Shown in pieces: positions 30,019 through 37,116 of a stretch of DNA of 57,695 nucleotides. The position numbers and the translations under genes are program-made. How positions within the stretch are numbered: position 1 is the first letter of the stretch; the number at the start of each line of letters is the position of its first letter. The notes beneath the pieces were generated by a model. That model saw only the letters and a list, made by a program, of their open reading frames with translations. It was not told the origin of the DNA and ran no database searches. This stretch comes from a virus: the IMG/VR virus record IMGVR_UViG_3300027903_000007, positions 1 through 57,695 of that record; one strand, written 5' to 3'.

Positions 30019-30519
30019 TTACCTCTCTTCAAACGCAAAGCGTGAAACGTCAAGGACATACCCAACTTCGTGACGCTCAAGAGCATCAATAGAATGTTTG
30101 TGCAGTTTTGGTTGAAGTTCAAAGGCTTCCCTTTCCCATGGAAGATCTTTGTAAGCCACGTCAGAAGTACAAATGAATTTTGGGAAATACTGACCGCACC
30201 AGTTGCACCCTCCTTCTTGCTCTTGCACATCTGAAAGATCACCGCGCAAGTATTGAGCGATGTGAGTTGTTTCATGGCCAAGCACTGAGATGCCTTCAAA
30301 CAGATTGAATCCGTTTGCATTGAGTACGACCATGAAGTAGTCGGATGTTAAGCATCCCATTGACCCTAGATGATTTTTGGGGCCAATGTTTGCGCGACGT
30401 ACAGCTACGGTGCAATCACGTTCTGTGATGCCAAGATGCTTACAGTTCGACTTGAATGTTTTTGTTAGGATGGTTTTTTCCTTTTGAGTGAAACCATCAT
30501 CAAAAAGAATGGTTGGCAT
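30019..30519 (-). CDS. putative zinc metallopeptidase-like protein
   Basis: About 166 residues from the ATG at 30519 with AGGAGGAGAAAA upstream. LFEGISVLGHETTHIAQYLRG carries the zinc-metallopeptidase motif HExxH with helix context, and a later GCNWCGQYF pair may bind zinc. It is likely a small SprT/eCIS1901-like or minigluzincin-type peptidase. The substrate is unknown. The N-terminal part (ILFDDGFTQKEKTIL) is not assigned. Confidence 0.65.
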   Translation of the reverse strand: MPTILFDDGFTQKEKTILTKTFKSNCKHLGITERDCTVAVRRANIGPKNHLGSMGCLTSDYFMVVLNANGFNLFEGISVLGHETTHIAQYLRGDLSDVQEQEGGCNWCGQYFPKFICTSDVAYKDLPWEREAFELQPKLHKHSIDALERHEVGYVLDVSRFAFEER

Positions 30520-30522
30520 GAT

Positions 30523-30585
30523 TTTCTCCTCCTGTTTGATAATCATGATGATCATCGGAGGTGACAGCAACAAAGACATTCAGCT
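30523..30585 (-). repeat. leader element, copy 16 (divergent)
   Basis: The minus strand ends in AAACAGGAGGAGAAAATC before the ATG at 30519, preceded by GATGATCATCATGATTATC in place of the usual GAAGC hairpin. It is the last copy at the upstream end of this unit. Confidence 0.5.
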
Positions 30586-30929
30586 GCACTCATTTGGGGG
30601 AATGAGTCGGGGTATTTGCAGCTTTGTTCCCTATCGCTTCAGGGGGCTTGGTGGAAAAGCGATAGTTGCCTGAGCACTGTCACCACCGATAATCAAAGGT
30701 GATGAAAGGAGCTGGCCCGTAGGCCAACCCCCTTCACCTTTGTAAACAGAAGGAGGAGATATTTCACCAATGCCCATTTATGCGCAAAGCAAACTTTACC
30801 GGCAGCTGCATTAGGTTTGGGCAAACAGATAACAAGTTGATTGGTTTGCCGTTGCGTTTGAGGGGTATTAATAACTCAGGGGTAGTTTCAGAATAGAGTG
30901 TAGTGATGCTGTGTAATTGCATTCATGCT

Positions 30930-31794
30930 GCACATCCAAGCTTTAGTGCCGTTGCTTTATTTGCAGTTGGATGACCTGCCTACGTACCCGCGCCGAACCT
31001 AAACGGTTACAGCGGCTGTAGGTGTGGAACCCTACGAGAATTATACTTATAGGTCAGTTTGTGCGGCATTGAGTTAAGAACCCATGCCAAACGCGCCTAG
31101 CAGCCCTTAGTGGTGCCCTTGCTGAAAAGGGCTAGTACCCTAGCTAAAATTTGAAATAGCTCATTATGAGCCATTTGTGGCCCGCCTAAGGGCTATTTTA
31201 GCGTTGTAATACCGTGACTTACATTTTGACATGCAAAACCTGCCGAATTTAGTTTTAAACAGGTTTGCACATGAATGCTAATTCTTCAGCTGCTTTACTT
31301 GAGGCAAAATGGTGCATTGGTGACCGTGGCCCATGCTGGCATGTTCGGGTTTGTCAACCGTTAGCGCCTTTTATTATGCGCCTATGGCTTTACACCGTGC
31401 GCCGCATATGGCGGCATCATGCTAGCTTGCGCATGTTTCAGCGCGGGCTCAATCCGGGGCAGGTATGCTTTCACTGCTAGTGCCAGTTTGACCGGGGTAG
31501 GCTTCAATGGAAGCGCTTGTTTGTGCAGCGCCGTCATAGTGACATAAGCCTTGACCATGTAACCAGCGGGCTTGATTTGCCCTTTTCCTTTGGGGCTTAG
31601 GGCTGAGGAGCGCCGTAGCGTTCAGCTTGTAACCTTCATAGCTTAGGGGTGAGGACTGACCAGATTCACCTTGTCACCTTAGCAGCCTAGAGTTCCTGCG
31701 TTTATTGGCCGGTTTAGTGTCACGCCTTAGTGCACTCCTATTGCGGCTGGCTCACCGCGCCAGCTAAGCCTTTGAAGGGCTTAGCTGACTTTTT
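30930..31794 (+). ncRNA. candidate large structured RNA
   Basis: The plus strand shows long-range complementarity: AGCCCTTAG (31102-31110) with CTAAGGGCT (31186-31194), and GCTAAAAT (31143-31150) with ATTTTAGC (31195-31202). Together these are pseudoknot-like. Local hairpins include GTAGG...CCTAC near 31018-31036. A perfect terminator hairpin with T5 closes the segment. The 5' end is not defined. Large ornate phage RNAs such as GOLLD or ROOL are possible relatives, but I cannot test this. Confidence 0.3.
31761..31794 (+). terminator. rho-independent terminator, plus strand
   Basis: CAGCTAAGCC-TTTGAAG-GGCTTAGCTG is a perfect 10-bp stem followed by ACTTTTT. It implies a plus-strand transcript through the gene-free region to its left. 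Confidence 0.6.
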
Positions 31795-31901
31795 GCGCCA
31801 CCTGAATTCGTGCCGTGAACAGGCGCAAATCAGGCAGCAGTGCCCAACACTAACCCGGTCAAAATGTGTGCAAAGCCAGAAGTTACGCTTCTTCACAAGT
31901 T

Positions 31902-32162
31902 TTATGGAGGTGATGTTTCCGCTTTATCCCTGATCAAAAGCATTTTATAGATGGTGAGACCATGAGGGCCGGATAGAGCGCGACAGATTTCAATATCTCT
32001 AAATGTAAAATTGGTTTTCATATCCGCTAAATTCTTATATCCTAGAAGCTCACACAAAGTAACTGGATTCATGTTTCCTTGACCTAAATATGGATCAAGA
32101 TTACTATAGACCCTGATTCGTAATTCTGCATTTTCATCTCGTTGGTCCTGTGTCAGTTTCAT
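31902..32162 (-). CDS. GPH-motif small protein
   Basis: In this 86-residue protein the C-terminal part ICRALSGPHGLTIYKMLLIR is the shared motif, and the central LCELLGYKNLADMKTNFTF matches the LLGY/LLDY segment of the neighbours. It is the last gene of a four-gene array in which stop and start codons overlap. The function is unknown. Confidence 0.7.
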   Translation of the reverse strand: MKLTQDQRDENAELRIRVYSNLDPYLGQGNMNPVTLCELLGYKNLADMKTNFTFRDIEICRALSGPHGLTIYKMLLIRDKAETSPP

Positions 32163-32451
32163 TGACCTTATCCTTCCATTTGATCACCAGCATTTTGTAG
32201 ATGGTAAAGCCATGCGGCCCACATAGCAGTTTTAAGATGTGAGTTGATTCATCTGTCCATTCTTCAGTCATTTGTTTAATATCCTTGTATCCAAGGATAT
32301 TGGCTATGTGTCGATGTGATGGATGTGGAAATGGATTAACTAGAACAGAATCAATCAATCCTTTGGATTTCCATTCCCAAAGTCGACCATTTAAATGAGT
32401 GTAAGGGATACTGCCTAGCATATACCAATCCTCTTTGAAAAGTGGACTCAT
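32134..32451 (-). CDS. GPH-motif small protein
   Basis: About 105 residues from the ATG at 32451, which overlaps the dioxygenase stop as ATGA. It contains HIANILGYKDIKQM and LKLLCGPHGFTIYKMLVIK. It is a paralogue of the other array members with a longer N-terminus. The function is unknown. Confidence 0.7.
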   Translation of the reverse strand: MSPLFKEDWYMLGSIPYTHLNGRLWEWKSKGLIDSVLVNPFPHPSHRHIANILGYKDIKQMTEEWTDESTHILKLLCGPHGFTIYKMLVIKWKDKVNETDTGPTR

Positions 32452-33359
32452 GTGAACCACATCCTGATCAATTTGCGGTCTTTGTCGATGACATTGCTGT
32501 TGCGTCTGTGGATGTATTGGTATTGATCAAAGATCAAGGTATCACCAGCTGACCATGAATAGGGCACGGCGCATTTATCCAAGGCAATGTAGAGGGCCTG
32601 CAGCGCATCCGTGATTTCACGGATAGAAGGCTGTTCATGAAGTGATAAGCCCGGCAAGGCACTGACATGCCCGCGTGAAGCCAATAGCATTCCTTTGATA
32701 TTAAAAAGAGGATGGGCATAAATGCCATTATGTCCAATATAATGAGATTGTAGCTTGTCAACGGTATTTAGATGTTTTTGGCTTAGCAAATATTGGACTT
32801 CAACGACATGAGACAACTCGGTTTCAGCTAATCCGCAACCGGCATCCAAGCAATGCAACAGCACGTATTGAGGTGGCACGGGATGATACAATCCATCTGA
32901 ATGCCAATCAAAGTATTCAGTACGGTTAGAATAATCGTTGGGATTGTCTTGATGCATGGCAATAGTGTAATCCAAACCAGTGGTTTGCTTGATATGTTTC
33001 GATAGAATTGTAGCCCATTTATTGGGATCAAAATCAGGCAGATTGCAGTAGAATGGAGTTTTAAACAATTGATAATGGCTCATGTTTGTAACCTTTTGAT
33101 CAACACAGGATTTCTTTAAAACCAGTATTTTATAGATAGTAGGACCATGAGGACCACATAACAATTCGAGCTTTTCACGGTCTTCTTCCCGGAAGTTATA
33201 CATCATGATCTCACCATTGGGGTAATCCAGCAGCCAAGCTAGATGGGTATAGGCCGGATCATCTCCCATTCCAATGTTGATTATAGGGACTTTTTCGACA
33301 ACACCCCAATCTATTAACAATTCAGCGACTTGTATTCGCATCTCCCATGTGGCGATCAT
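32448..33359 (-). CDS. GPH-motif domain fused to TauD/TfdA-like dioxygenase
   Basis: In this 303-residue protein, residues 1-82 form a complete GPH-motif domain (LLDYPNGE, then LELLCGPHGPTIYKILVL). Residues 93-303 look like an Fe(II)/2-oxoglutarate dioxygenase: metal-binding HSD at 153-155, distal His 284 in YIHRR and Arg 299 in LIRMW for the co-substrate. An internal ATG at 33083 with AAAAGG upstream could start the dioxygenase alone, so one or two products are possible. Substrate candidates are DNA bases, amino acids or small acids; nothing visible decides. The ATG overlaps the upstream stop. Confidence 0.75.
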   Translation of the reverse strand: MIATWEMRIQVAELLIDWGVVEKVPIINIGMGDDPAYTHLAWLLDYPNGEIMMYNFREEDREKLELLCGPHGPTIYKILVLKKSCVDQKVTNMSHYQLFKTPFYCNLPDFDPNKWATILSKHIKQTTGLDYTIAMHQDNPNDYSNRTEYFDWHSDGLYHPVPPQYVLLHCLDAGCGLAETELSHVVEVQYLLSQKHLNTVDKLQSHYIGHNGIYAHPLFNIKGMLLASRGHVSALPGLSLHEQPSIREITDALQALYIALDKCAVPYSWSAGDTLIFDQYQYIHRRNSNVIDKDRKLIRMWFT

Positions 33360-33613
33360 CTTACTAGCATCATTTTGAAAATGGTCACACCATGAGGTGG
33401 ACAGAGCATTTTGAGACGATCAATGTCGGATGAAGATAAGTGCTGGATGCAGTTTAGTTCAAAGGTGTTGAGATGGCCTAGAGTAGACCAAATTAACTGA
33501 TCTAAATCGTCCGCGGAACTGGTATTTATCTTCATCCCGGATACTAGACCAGCATCAGTTCTAAGATAGGACCAAGCACGGTAGAATATGGCGTGTTTGT
33601 CTTCTTTATTCAT
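33356..33613 (-). CDS. GPH-motif small protein
   Basis: In this 85-residue protein the C-terminal LKMLCPPHGVTIFKMMLVR is the shared motif with GPH changed to PPH. It contains WSTLGHLNTFELNC at the LLGY position. It is the first gene of the four-gene array, and a plus-strand homing-type gene begins beyond its start. Confidence 0.7.
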   Translation of the reverse strand: MNKEDKHAIFYRAWSYLRTDAGLVSGMKINTSSADDLDQLIWSTLGHLNTFELNCIQHLSSSDIDRLKMLCPPHGVTIFKMMLVR

Positions 33614-33716
33614 GGAAGAGACCTTTCATTTGAAAATAGCGGCCTTTTATTATCACCTGAAACAAAAACCAAATACCAGTAGAAGTTGGTGTATCTCAGC
33701 AAACAGAGGTCGAGGT

Positions 33717-34166
33717 ATGAAAACAGCGTATTATGATCAAAAGAGTAATGCCAAGAAGCGTGGAATAGCCTTTGAGTTTACATATGAAGATTAGTTAGCT
33801 TGGTGGATAGAACAGTTAGGGCCTGATTGGTTCACAAAGCGTGGATGCAAAGCAGGACAATATGTAATGGCTTGCAACTATGACAGAGGAGCATATAAAC
33901 GTGGAAATGTGAAAGCTATAACTATTGAGGAAAATACGGCGCGTTATAATAGACGACGTAAATTAGTTAGTACTAGAGGATGGAAGTGTCTTTCAGATGA
34001 GGTGGTTAAAGGTGTCTACCTTGATCCAAATGATTATCTTACAATTGCTAGAAAGTACAAGATTACAAAGCATAAGATTCAGTGTATCAAGAGGAAACAT
34101 TATTATAGGAAGATAACTGATGCAGTGGATGCAATCTGCATTATCAAGGAGAATGGAGATTGTTAG
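33717..34166 (+). pseudogene. homing-type paralogue C interrupted by an amber codon
   Basis: The ATG at 33717 follows GAGGTCGAGGT. The reading frame is FEFTYED, TAG at 33792-33794, then LAWWIEQLGPDW, GQYVMACNYDRGAY and NVKAITIEEN. The paralogues at 18181 and 28804 have Trp (TGG) at the TAG position, so one base change explains the stop. Downstream the frame stays open to 34166, including a C-terminal HTH-like end. It is either a recent pseudogene or is read through by a suppressor. Confidence 0.7.
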
Positions 34167-34458
34167 ATTAGGTTGATTGCGGGATAATGAATGTAGATAA
34201 ATGTTACATGGACATGGGATGCGACTAAGAACAAGAAGATTGAATCATGCTTCGTCAGATGAGCATAAAGATTAAGACGAGGAAAACGATTTTAGTCGTC
34301 TTAATAAAGTGATTCTTCGTCAGATGAGCTTGAAATTGAAGATGAGCCATTTCTGAGTTGTCGTCTTAATAGGTGGAAGCTTCTTCGACTTAATAGTCTT
34401 CTTCTTCAAGTGAAGAAGAAGACTATTAAGTCACCTGAGGAAGTCACAGGTATCAGGA
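34167..34458. repeat. repeat-rich gene-free segment with perfect 21-bp palindrome arms
   Basis: The segment holds two copies of CTTCGTCAGATGAGC and two of GTCGTCTTAATA, an inverted pair TTAAGACGA/TCGTCTTAA (34272-34304), and a perfect 21-bp inverted repeat at 34387-34407 and 34412-34432 with loop AAGT. No coding frame is seen. It may be a protein-binding array, an origin-type element or processed RNA. Confidence 0.6.
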
Positions 34459-34487
34459 TAAAACAAAAGCGAGGCAATTGCCCCGCT
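34459..34487 (-). terminator. rho-independent terminator
   Basis: On the minus strand AGCGGGGC-AATT-GCCTCGCT (one G-T pair) is followed by TTTTGTTTT. It lies eight bases after the stop of the 35-codon gene and ends the unit that starts at 35379. Confidence 0.8.
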
Positions 34488-34494
34488 CCTGCTC

Positions 34495-34602
34495 TCATCG
34501 TCGCACTTGCAAAGTTTGCTGCAATAGCCATGGCTGAGTGCTAAACCATTTCACAGCCGCCAGCCAATTGCGCCAGCTAGTCACATGCGCGTCATGTTGC
34601 AT
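34495..34602 (-). CDS. very small basic protein
   Basis: This 35-residue ORF has an ATG that overlaps the end of the preceding gene (ATGCAACATGA) and a TGA that is followed by the terminator. It is Trp- and Gln-rich (MQHDAHVTSWRNWLAAVKWF). Coupling and the terminator support it; the function is unknown. Confidence 0.45.
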   Translation of the reverse strand: MQHDAHVTSWRNWLAAVKWFSTQPWLLQQTLQVRR

Positions 34603-34741
34603 CATTCAAACCTTCAATCAGTTTTGCTGCAAGCCGTGTTAACAAGCGCGGTTTGCGCGGTGGTAGTGAAGCCTGCGCTAGTTCAAGCTCATTTTGAACT
34701 AGCATTAGCAATAGCCAAAGTTCAGTTTCACTTAAACGCAT
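34592..34741 (-). CDS. small helical protein
   Basis: In this 49-residue ORF, MRLSETELWLLLMLVQNELE is an amphipathic helix, followed by a basic PPRKPRLLTRLAAKL. GAGGG precedes the ATG by about nine bases. It lies between the 193-residue gene and the terminator. No family is recognised. Confidence 0.5.
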   Translation of the reverse strand: MRLSETELWLLLMLVQNELELAQASLPPRKPRLLTRLAAKLIEGLNDAT

Positions 34742-34797
34742 TGCTTTGCCCTCAAAGTAATGCCGCCCGCATTGGCGCGGGCGGCGGTTGACTTACA

Positions 34798-35379
34798 TCA
34801 CAGTTGGTTGTTGGGCAAGTCAGTGACATGATTTTCAGCATGTTCAACTAACTCATGCACCGCGTCACTTGATGGGCCAAGTGCAGCACCATCAAGCTCA
34901 TTAGCCGGTACGGGCGTGACATGGCCCGCCTTGGGCTTGCGCGCCTTGCTGGCAGGCTTTTTGACCTTGGCCTTGCCTTTGGGCTGGTCAGTTTCAGCTT
35001 GACCAGCAGCCACCTTAGCCGCATCAGCCTTAGCCACGCGCTCAATGCGTTGTTTGCCTTTTGCCGTGACTTCATTGCGGTACACCTTGTGACCATTGTC
35101 AGCCAATGGCGCAGGCATTTCACGCAAAAAAGCATCAGCAATCAAACCACGCATTTTGTTCAGTTGCGGCGCACCGCAAGCCATCACAATTTGGCTACCA
35201 GTTGCACCGCAGTCACGCGTTGACATGGCAATGGCCAAGGCCTGCTTACCGGGGCGGCACCCAAGCCCGTGAACGCTGGCCAGCTGATCAACTGTAGGCT
35301 TAGGGCCTAACAGTTTCAGCTGCCAGTTTTTGAACAACGGGGCGTAATGGGTTGCGGCGTTGGTTTCAGTGTTTGACAT
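34798..35379 (-). CDS. Ala/Lys-rich protein with HTH-like domain
   Basis: In this 193-residue protein, a central STRDCGATGSQIVMACGAP then NKMRGLIADAFLREMPAPLA resembles the C-terminal HTH-like module of the genes at 2730 and 16380 (GA-x-x-x-I/E, G, N-x-x). A Lys/Ala/Pro tract follows (about 115-160). The composition is GCGC-rich, unlike its neighbours. An operator-like palindrome and a promoter are visible upstream at 35510-35543. A regulator role is inferred. Confidence 0.6.
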   Translation of the reverse strand: MSNTETNAATHYAPLFKNWQLKLLGPKPTVDQLASVHGLGCRPGKQALAIAMSTRDCGATGSQIVMACGAPQLNKMRGLIADAFLREMPAPLADNGHKVYRNEVTAKGKQRIERVAKADAAKVAAGQAETDQPKGKAKVKKPASKARKPKAGHVTPVPANELDGAALGPSSDAVHELVEHAENHVTDLPNNQL

Positions 35380-35509
35380 GATATTGACCTTTGAAGTTTT
35401 GACATAGTTGAACCGCTTACCCGTGACCTGCCCGTTTCAATGGGCACACTGTGAGGTATGGGGGCCTGAGCCCCAACGCTGCTATATGCAACGCCGCGTC
35501 AACAATGCA

Positions 35510-35543
35510 AACATATACCCTCTCACAATGTTTGTCAACATTG
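35510..35543 (-). promoter_or_regulatory. promoter with overlapping palindrome
   Basis: Minus strand TTGACA (35538-35533) and TATGTT (35515-35510) with a 17-base spacer. The -35 is centred in CAATGTT-TGTC-AACATTG (35526-35543), a 7-bp palindrome suited to repressor binding. A second partial copy (TATGTTTGCATTGTTGAC) lies downstream. It probably drives the gene at 34798-35379. Confidence 0.5.
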
Positions 35544-35788
35544 CAAACATAAATAAACAGAATATTTGATCAATTAATGTTACAAGCTATGCACGCAAAC
35601 ATGCATATCATCCACCGCAACTCAAGTGAGTTTGTCAGGTAAGTCGTTCACTGGACGAAGCAAGGTAAGAGGATCATCTATGGAAGTAAGAGGAGGAAAT
35701 TACAGGAGTAGATAAACTGAGGAAAAGAGGTAGATGATAAGATGGTCCCCCTCCCCCCATGGCAAGGGCATGTCCTCCACTTACAGTA

Positions 35789-36000
35789 GATAGTAAAAAA
35801 TCCCAATACTTCCACGGAAGTAAGAAGGTTGAATCCTCTCCGTGGTATGCTATCGATTTATTTAAGTTACTTCCATGGATAGTAGAAGTACGAATCCTCT
35901 CCGTGGTATGGATAGTAAAAAATCTCGATGCTTCCACGGATACAAGAAACTTGTATCTAGATAGATCAAATTTATTCAAGCTGCTTCCACATGTAGTCCT
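35789..36000. repeat. degenerate 61-bp tandem repeat
   Basis: GATAGTAAAAAATC begins at 35789 and again at 35911 (122 bases apart). GAATCCTCTCCGTGGTATG occurs at 35831 and 35892 (61 bases apart). ACTTCCAYGG-type words recur at the same phase. The period of 61 bases holds for about 3.5 units. The layout is iteron-like. Confidence 0.6.
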
Positions 36001-36014
36001 ATATATGCACATGT

Positions 36015-36296
36015 TCAATCATCTTGGTTCTTTGTGGAAGCTTCTAGCCGTTGCAGGGCATACATGGTCAGTAAAGTAGCAATATGAGGAGATTGCAGTA
36101 TCTGATAGCGGTATACCCCCATGGGACTTAGTTTGACTATATCTCGTTGATACAAATAGGGGTAGGTATCTGGTGCTAAATACTCCTTGAAACAGGGGCA
36201 CACTTCCATCAAATGTTGAGGTAGCATGAGCACATGCTTCCAGTAGATGCCAGAAGCTTCTATAAATTCAACTCGAGTGATTTTTCTAGCTTCCAT
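36015..36296 (-). CDS. GPH-motif family member, divergent
   Basis: In this 93-residue protein the C-terminal YQILQSPHIATLLTMYALQR keeps the PH and T of the motif. The N-terminal half contains several Pro and Cys (LPQHLMEVCPCFKEYLAP). It is the last gene of a five-gene array on the minus strand. The function is unknown. Confidence 0.6.
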   Translation of the reverse strand: MEARKITRVEFIEASGIYWKHVLMLPQHLMEVCPCFKEYLAPDTYPYLYQRDIVKLSPMGVYRYQILQSPHIATLLTMYALQRLEASTKNQDD

Positions 36297-36564
36297 GTTG
36301 GGCTATCCAGATTGCCAGCAAGGTGACTGAATATGGATTGGATAGCCATTGATGGTGGCGGTATCCATCCGGGGTCAATTCAATCAGCATGGGATAATGG
36401 CTATGCTTGAACGGGATAGGGATGGCATCCTTAAAAGGTACGGTTGGCATGAACAACCTGAAGTCAGGCGCTTGTTTTATCTTCAGCGCCTTAACCATAC
36501 TGTCGTATTGAGCCATCGCCGCGAAGTAACCTGACCTGCTGATGCACGGATTATCTTTAATCAT
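36286..36564 (-). CDS. GPH-motif family member, divergent
   Basis: About 92 residues from the ATG at 36564, which overlaps the upstream stop as ATGA. The C-terminal HHQWLSNPYSVTLLAIWIAQ has NPY in place of GPH. The central FKDAIPIPFKHSHYPMLIEL is basic/aromatic. It is assigned to the family mainly by position and the TLLxI end. Confidence 0.55.
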   Translation of the reverse strand: MIKDNPCISRSGYFAAMAQYDSMVKALKIKQAPDFRLFMPTVPFKDAIPIPFKHSHYPMLIELTPDGYRHHQWLSNPYSVTLLAIWIAQHGS

Positions 36565-36839
36565 GGTATCTTTCCTTGCCATCCTGTTTTGGCTTTAAAG
36601 ACTTTCAACAAGGCGTAGTGGTGTGGGCTGGCCAGTATCATGATCTTGTTATAGGTTGGTTCAGTCACTTTCCATCTCCAACCGTATCGTGAGTCAGCCA
36701 CAAGCTTATGCTTTCCAATGAATGTGCTGAAGCGATGCGGGCCTTGGTGCAGAGAGGCGGTTTTGCCACCGTTCATGACTTTGTTCCAGTTATGTACAGC
36801 GTTAAGTACTTCTGACCCGTTAATGAAATATTCTGTCAT
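36561..36839 (-). CDS. GPH-motif family member
   Basis: In this 92-residue protein the C-terminal YNKIMILASPHHYALLKVFK is the shared motif (SPH). The N-terminal half has SLHQGPHRFSTFIGKHKL, a second PH. The stop overlaps the next start. The function is unknown. Confidence 0.6.
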   Translation of the reverse strand: MTEYFINGSEVLNAVHNWNKVMNGGKTASLHQGPHRFSTFIGKHKLVADSRYGWRWKVTEPTYNKIMILASPHHYALLKVFKAKTGWQGKIP

Positions 36840-36843
36840 TTGA

Positions 36844-37116
36844 TCACTTAATCATGTTCCGCGCTTTGTACATGGCTAACAGGGTTTTGTAGTGTGGGCC
36901 GTTCAATGCCTTGATCTTGCGGGCTGATTCTTCAGATACTTTAATGTCAAATCGATCCCTGCCCCACCATGTGACCACTTTTAGTTTTTCGACTTGTTCC
37001 TCTTCACCAAGAAATTTCAGGTAGTGCCACATGGAAATGGATTTTAGTCCATGGAACTCATACCAACGTTCTGCTGCTATTTTTAGTTCTTGTATTGTTA
37101 TGCTCATTGTTTTCAT
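36844..37116 (-). CDS. GPH-motif family member
   Basis: This is a 90-residue protein (an ATG at 37107 is an alternative start). The C-terminal ARKIKALNGPHYKTLLAMYK is a clear motif. The N-terminus IQELKIAAERWYEFHGL has the same WYEF/YWEP-type aromatic start as the genes at 13319 and 13576. Confidence 0.65.
   Translation of the reverse strand: MKTMSITIQELKIAAERWYEFHGLKSISMWHYLKFLGEEEQVEKLKVVTWWGRDRFDIKVSEESARKIKALNGPHYKTLLAMYKARNMIK

Larger units (their letters stand above)
30586..31901. other. long gene-free region
   Basis: About 1.3 kb without a convincing gene. Short minus frames (52 codons at 30764-30922, 58 codons at 31382-31558) and plus frames (71 and 67 codons) lack ribosome sites and recognisable content. 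The sequence is rich in CTTAG/CTAAG and GCGCC words and in inverted repeats, and ends with a plus-strand terminator at 31761-31794. See the ncRNA entry. Confidence 0.5.
35380..36014. other. gene-free stretch with promoter and tandem repeats
   Basis: This holds the promoter/operator at 35510-35543, then AT-rich sequence, then about three copies of a degenerate 61-base repeat from 35789 (listed separately). A 114-codon minus frame at 35674-36018 is built on the repeats and is not accepted as a gene. Confidence 0.4.

Noticed and set aside
23338-30585. Leader repeats as a CRISPR array
   Set aside because: The spacers are genes, not short unique spacers; stems vary with compensation and no cas genes are seen.
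30764-30922. 52-codon minus ORF in the gene-free region
   Set aside because: There is no convincing ribosome site and the protein shows no features; the region is better explained as structured RNA or remnants.
31382-31558. 58-codon minus ORF rich in Lys, Ala and Pro
   Set aside because: It reads as plausible protein but has no ribosome site, and a terminator on the other strand argues for a plus-strand RNA here. It remains possible.
14352-31635. 14-base word GTTCAGCTTGTAAC in two gene-free regions
   Set aside because: Several shared 14-mers are expected by chance in 57 kb, and the surroundings do not align.
35674-36018. 114-codon minus ORF
   Set aside because: It is built on the 61-base tandem repeats, and the translation repeats in step with them.
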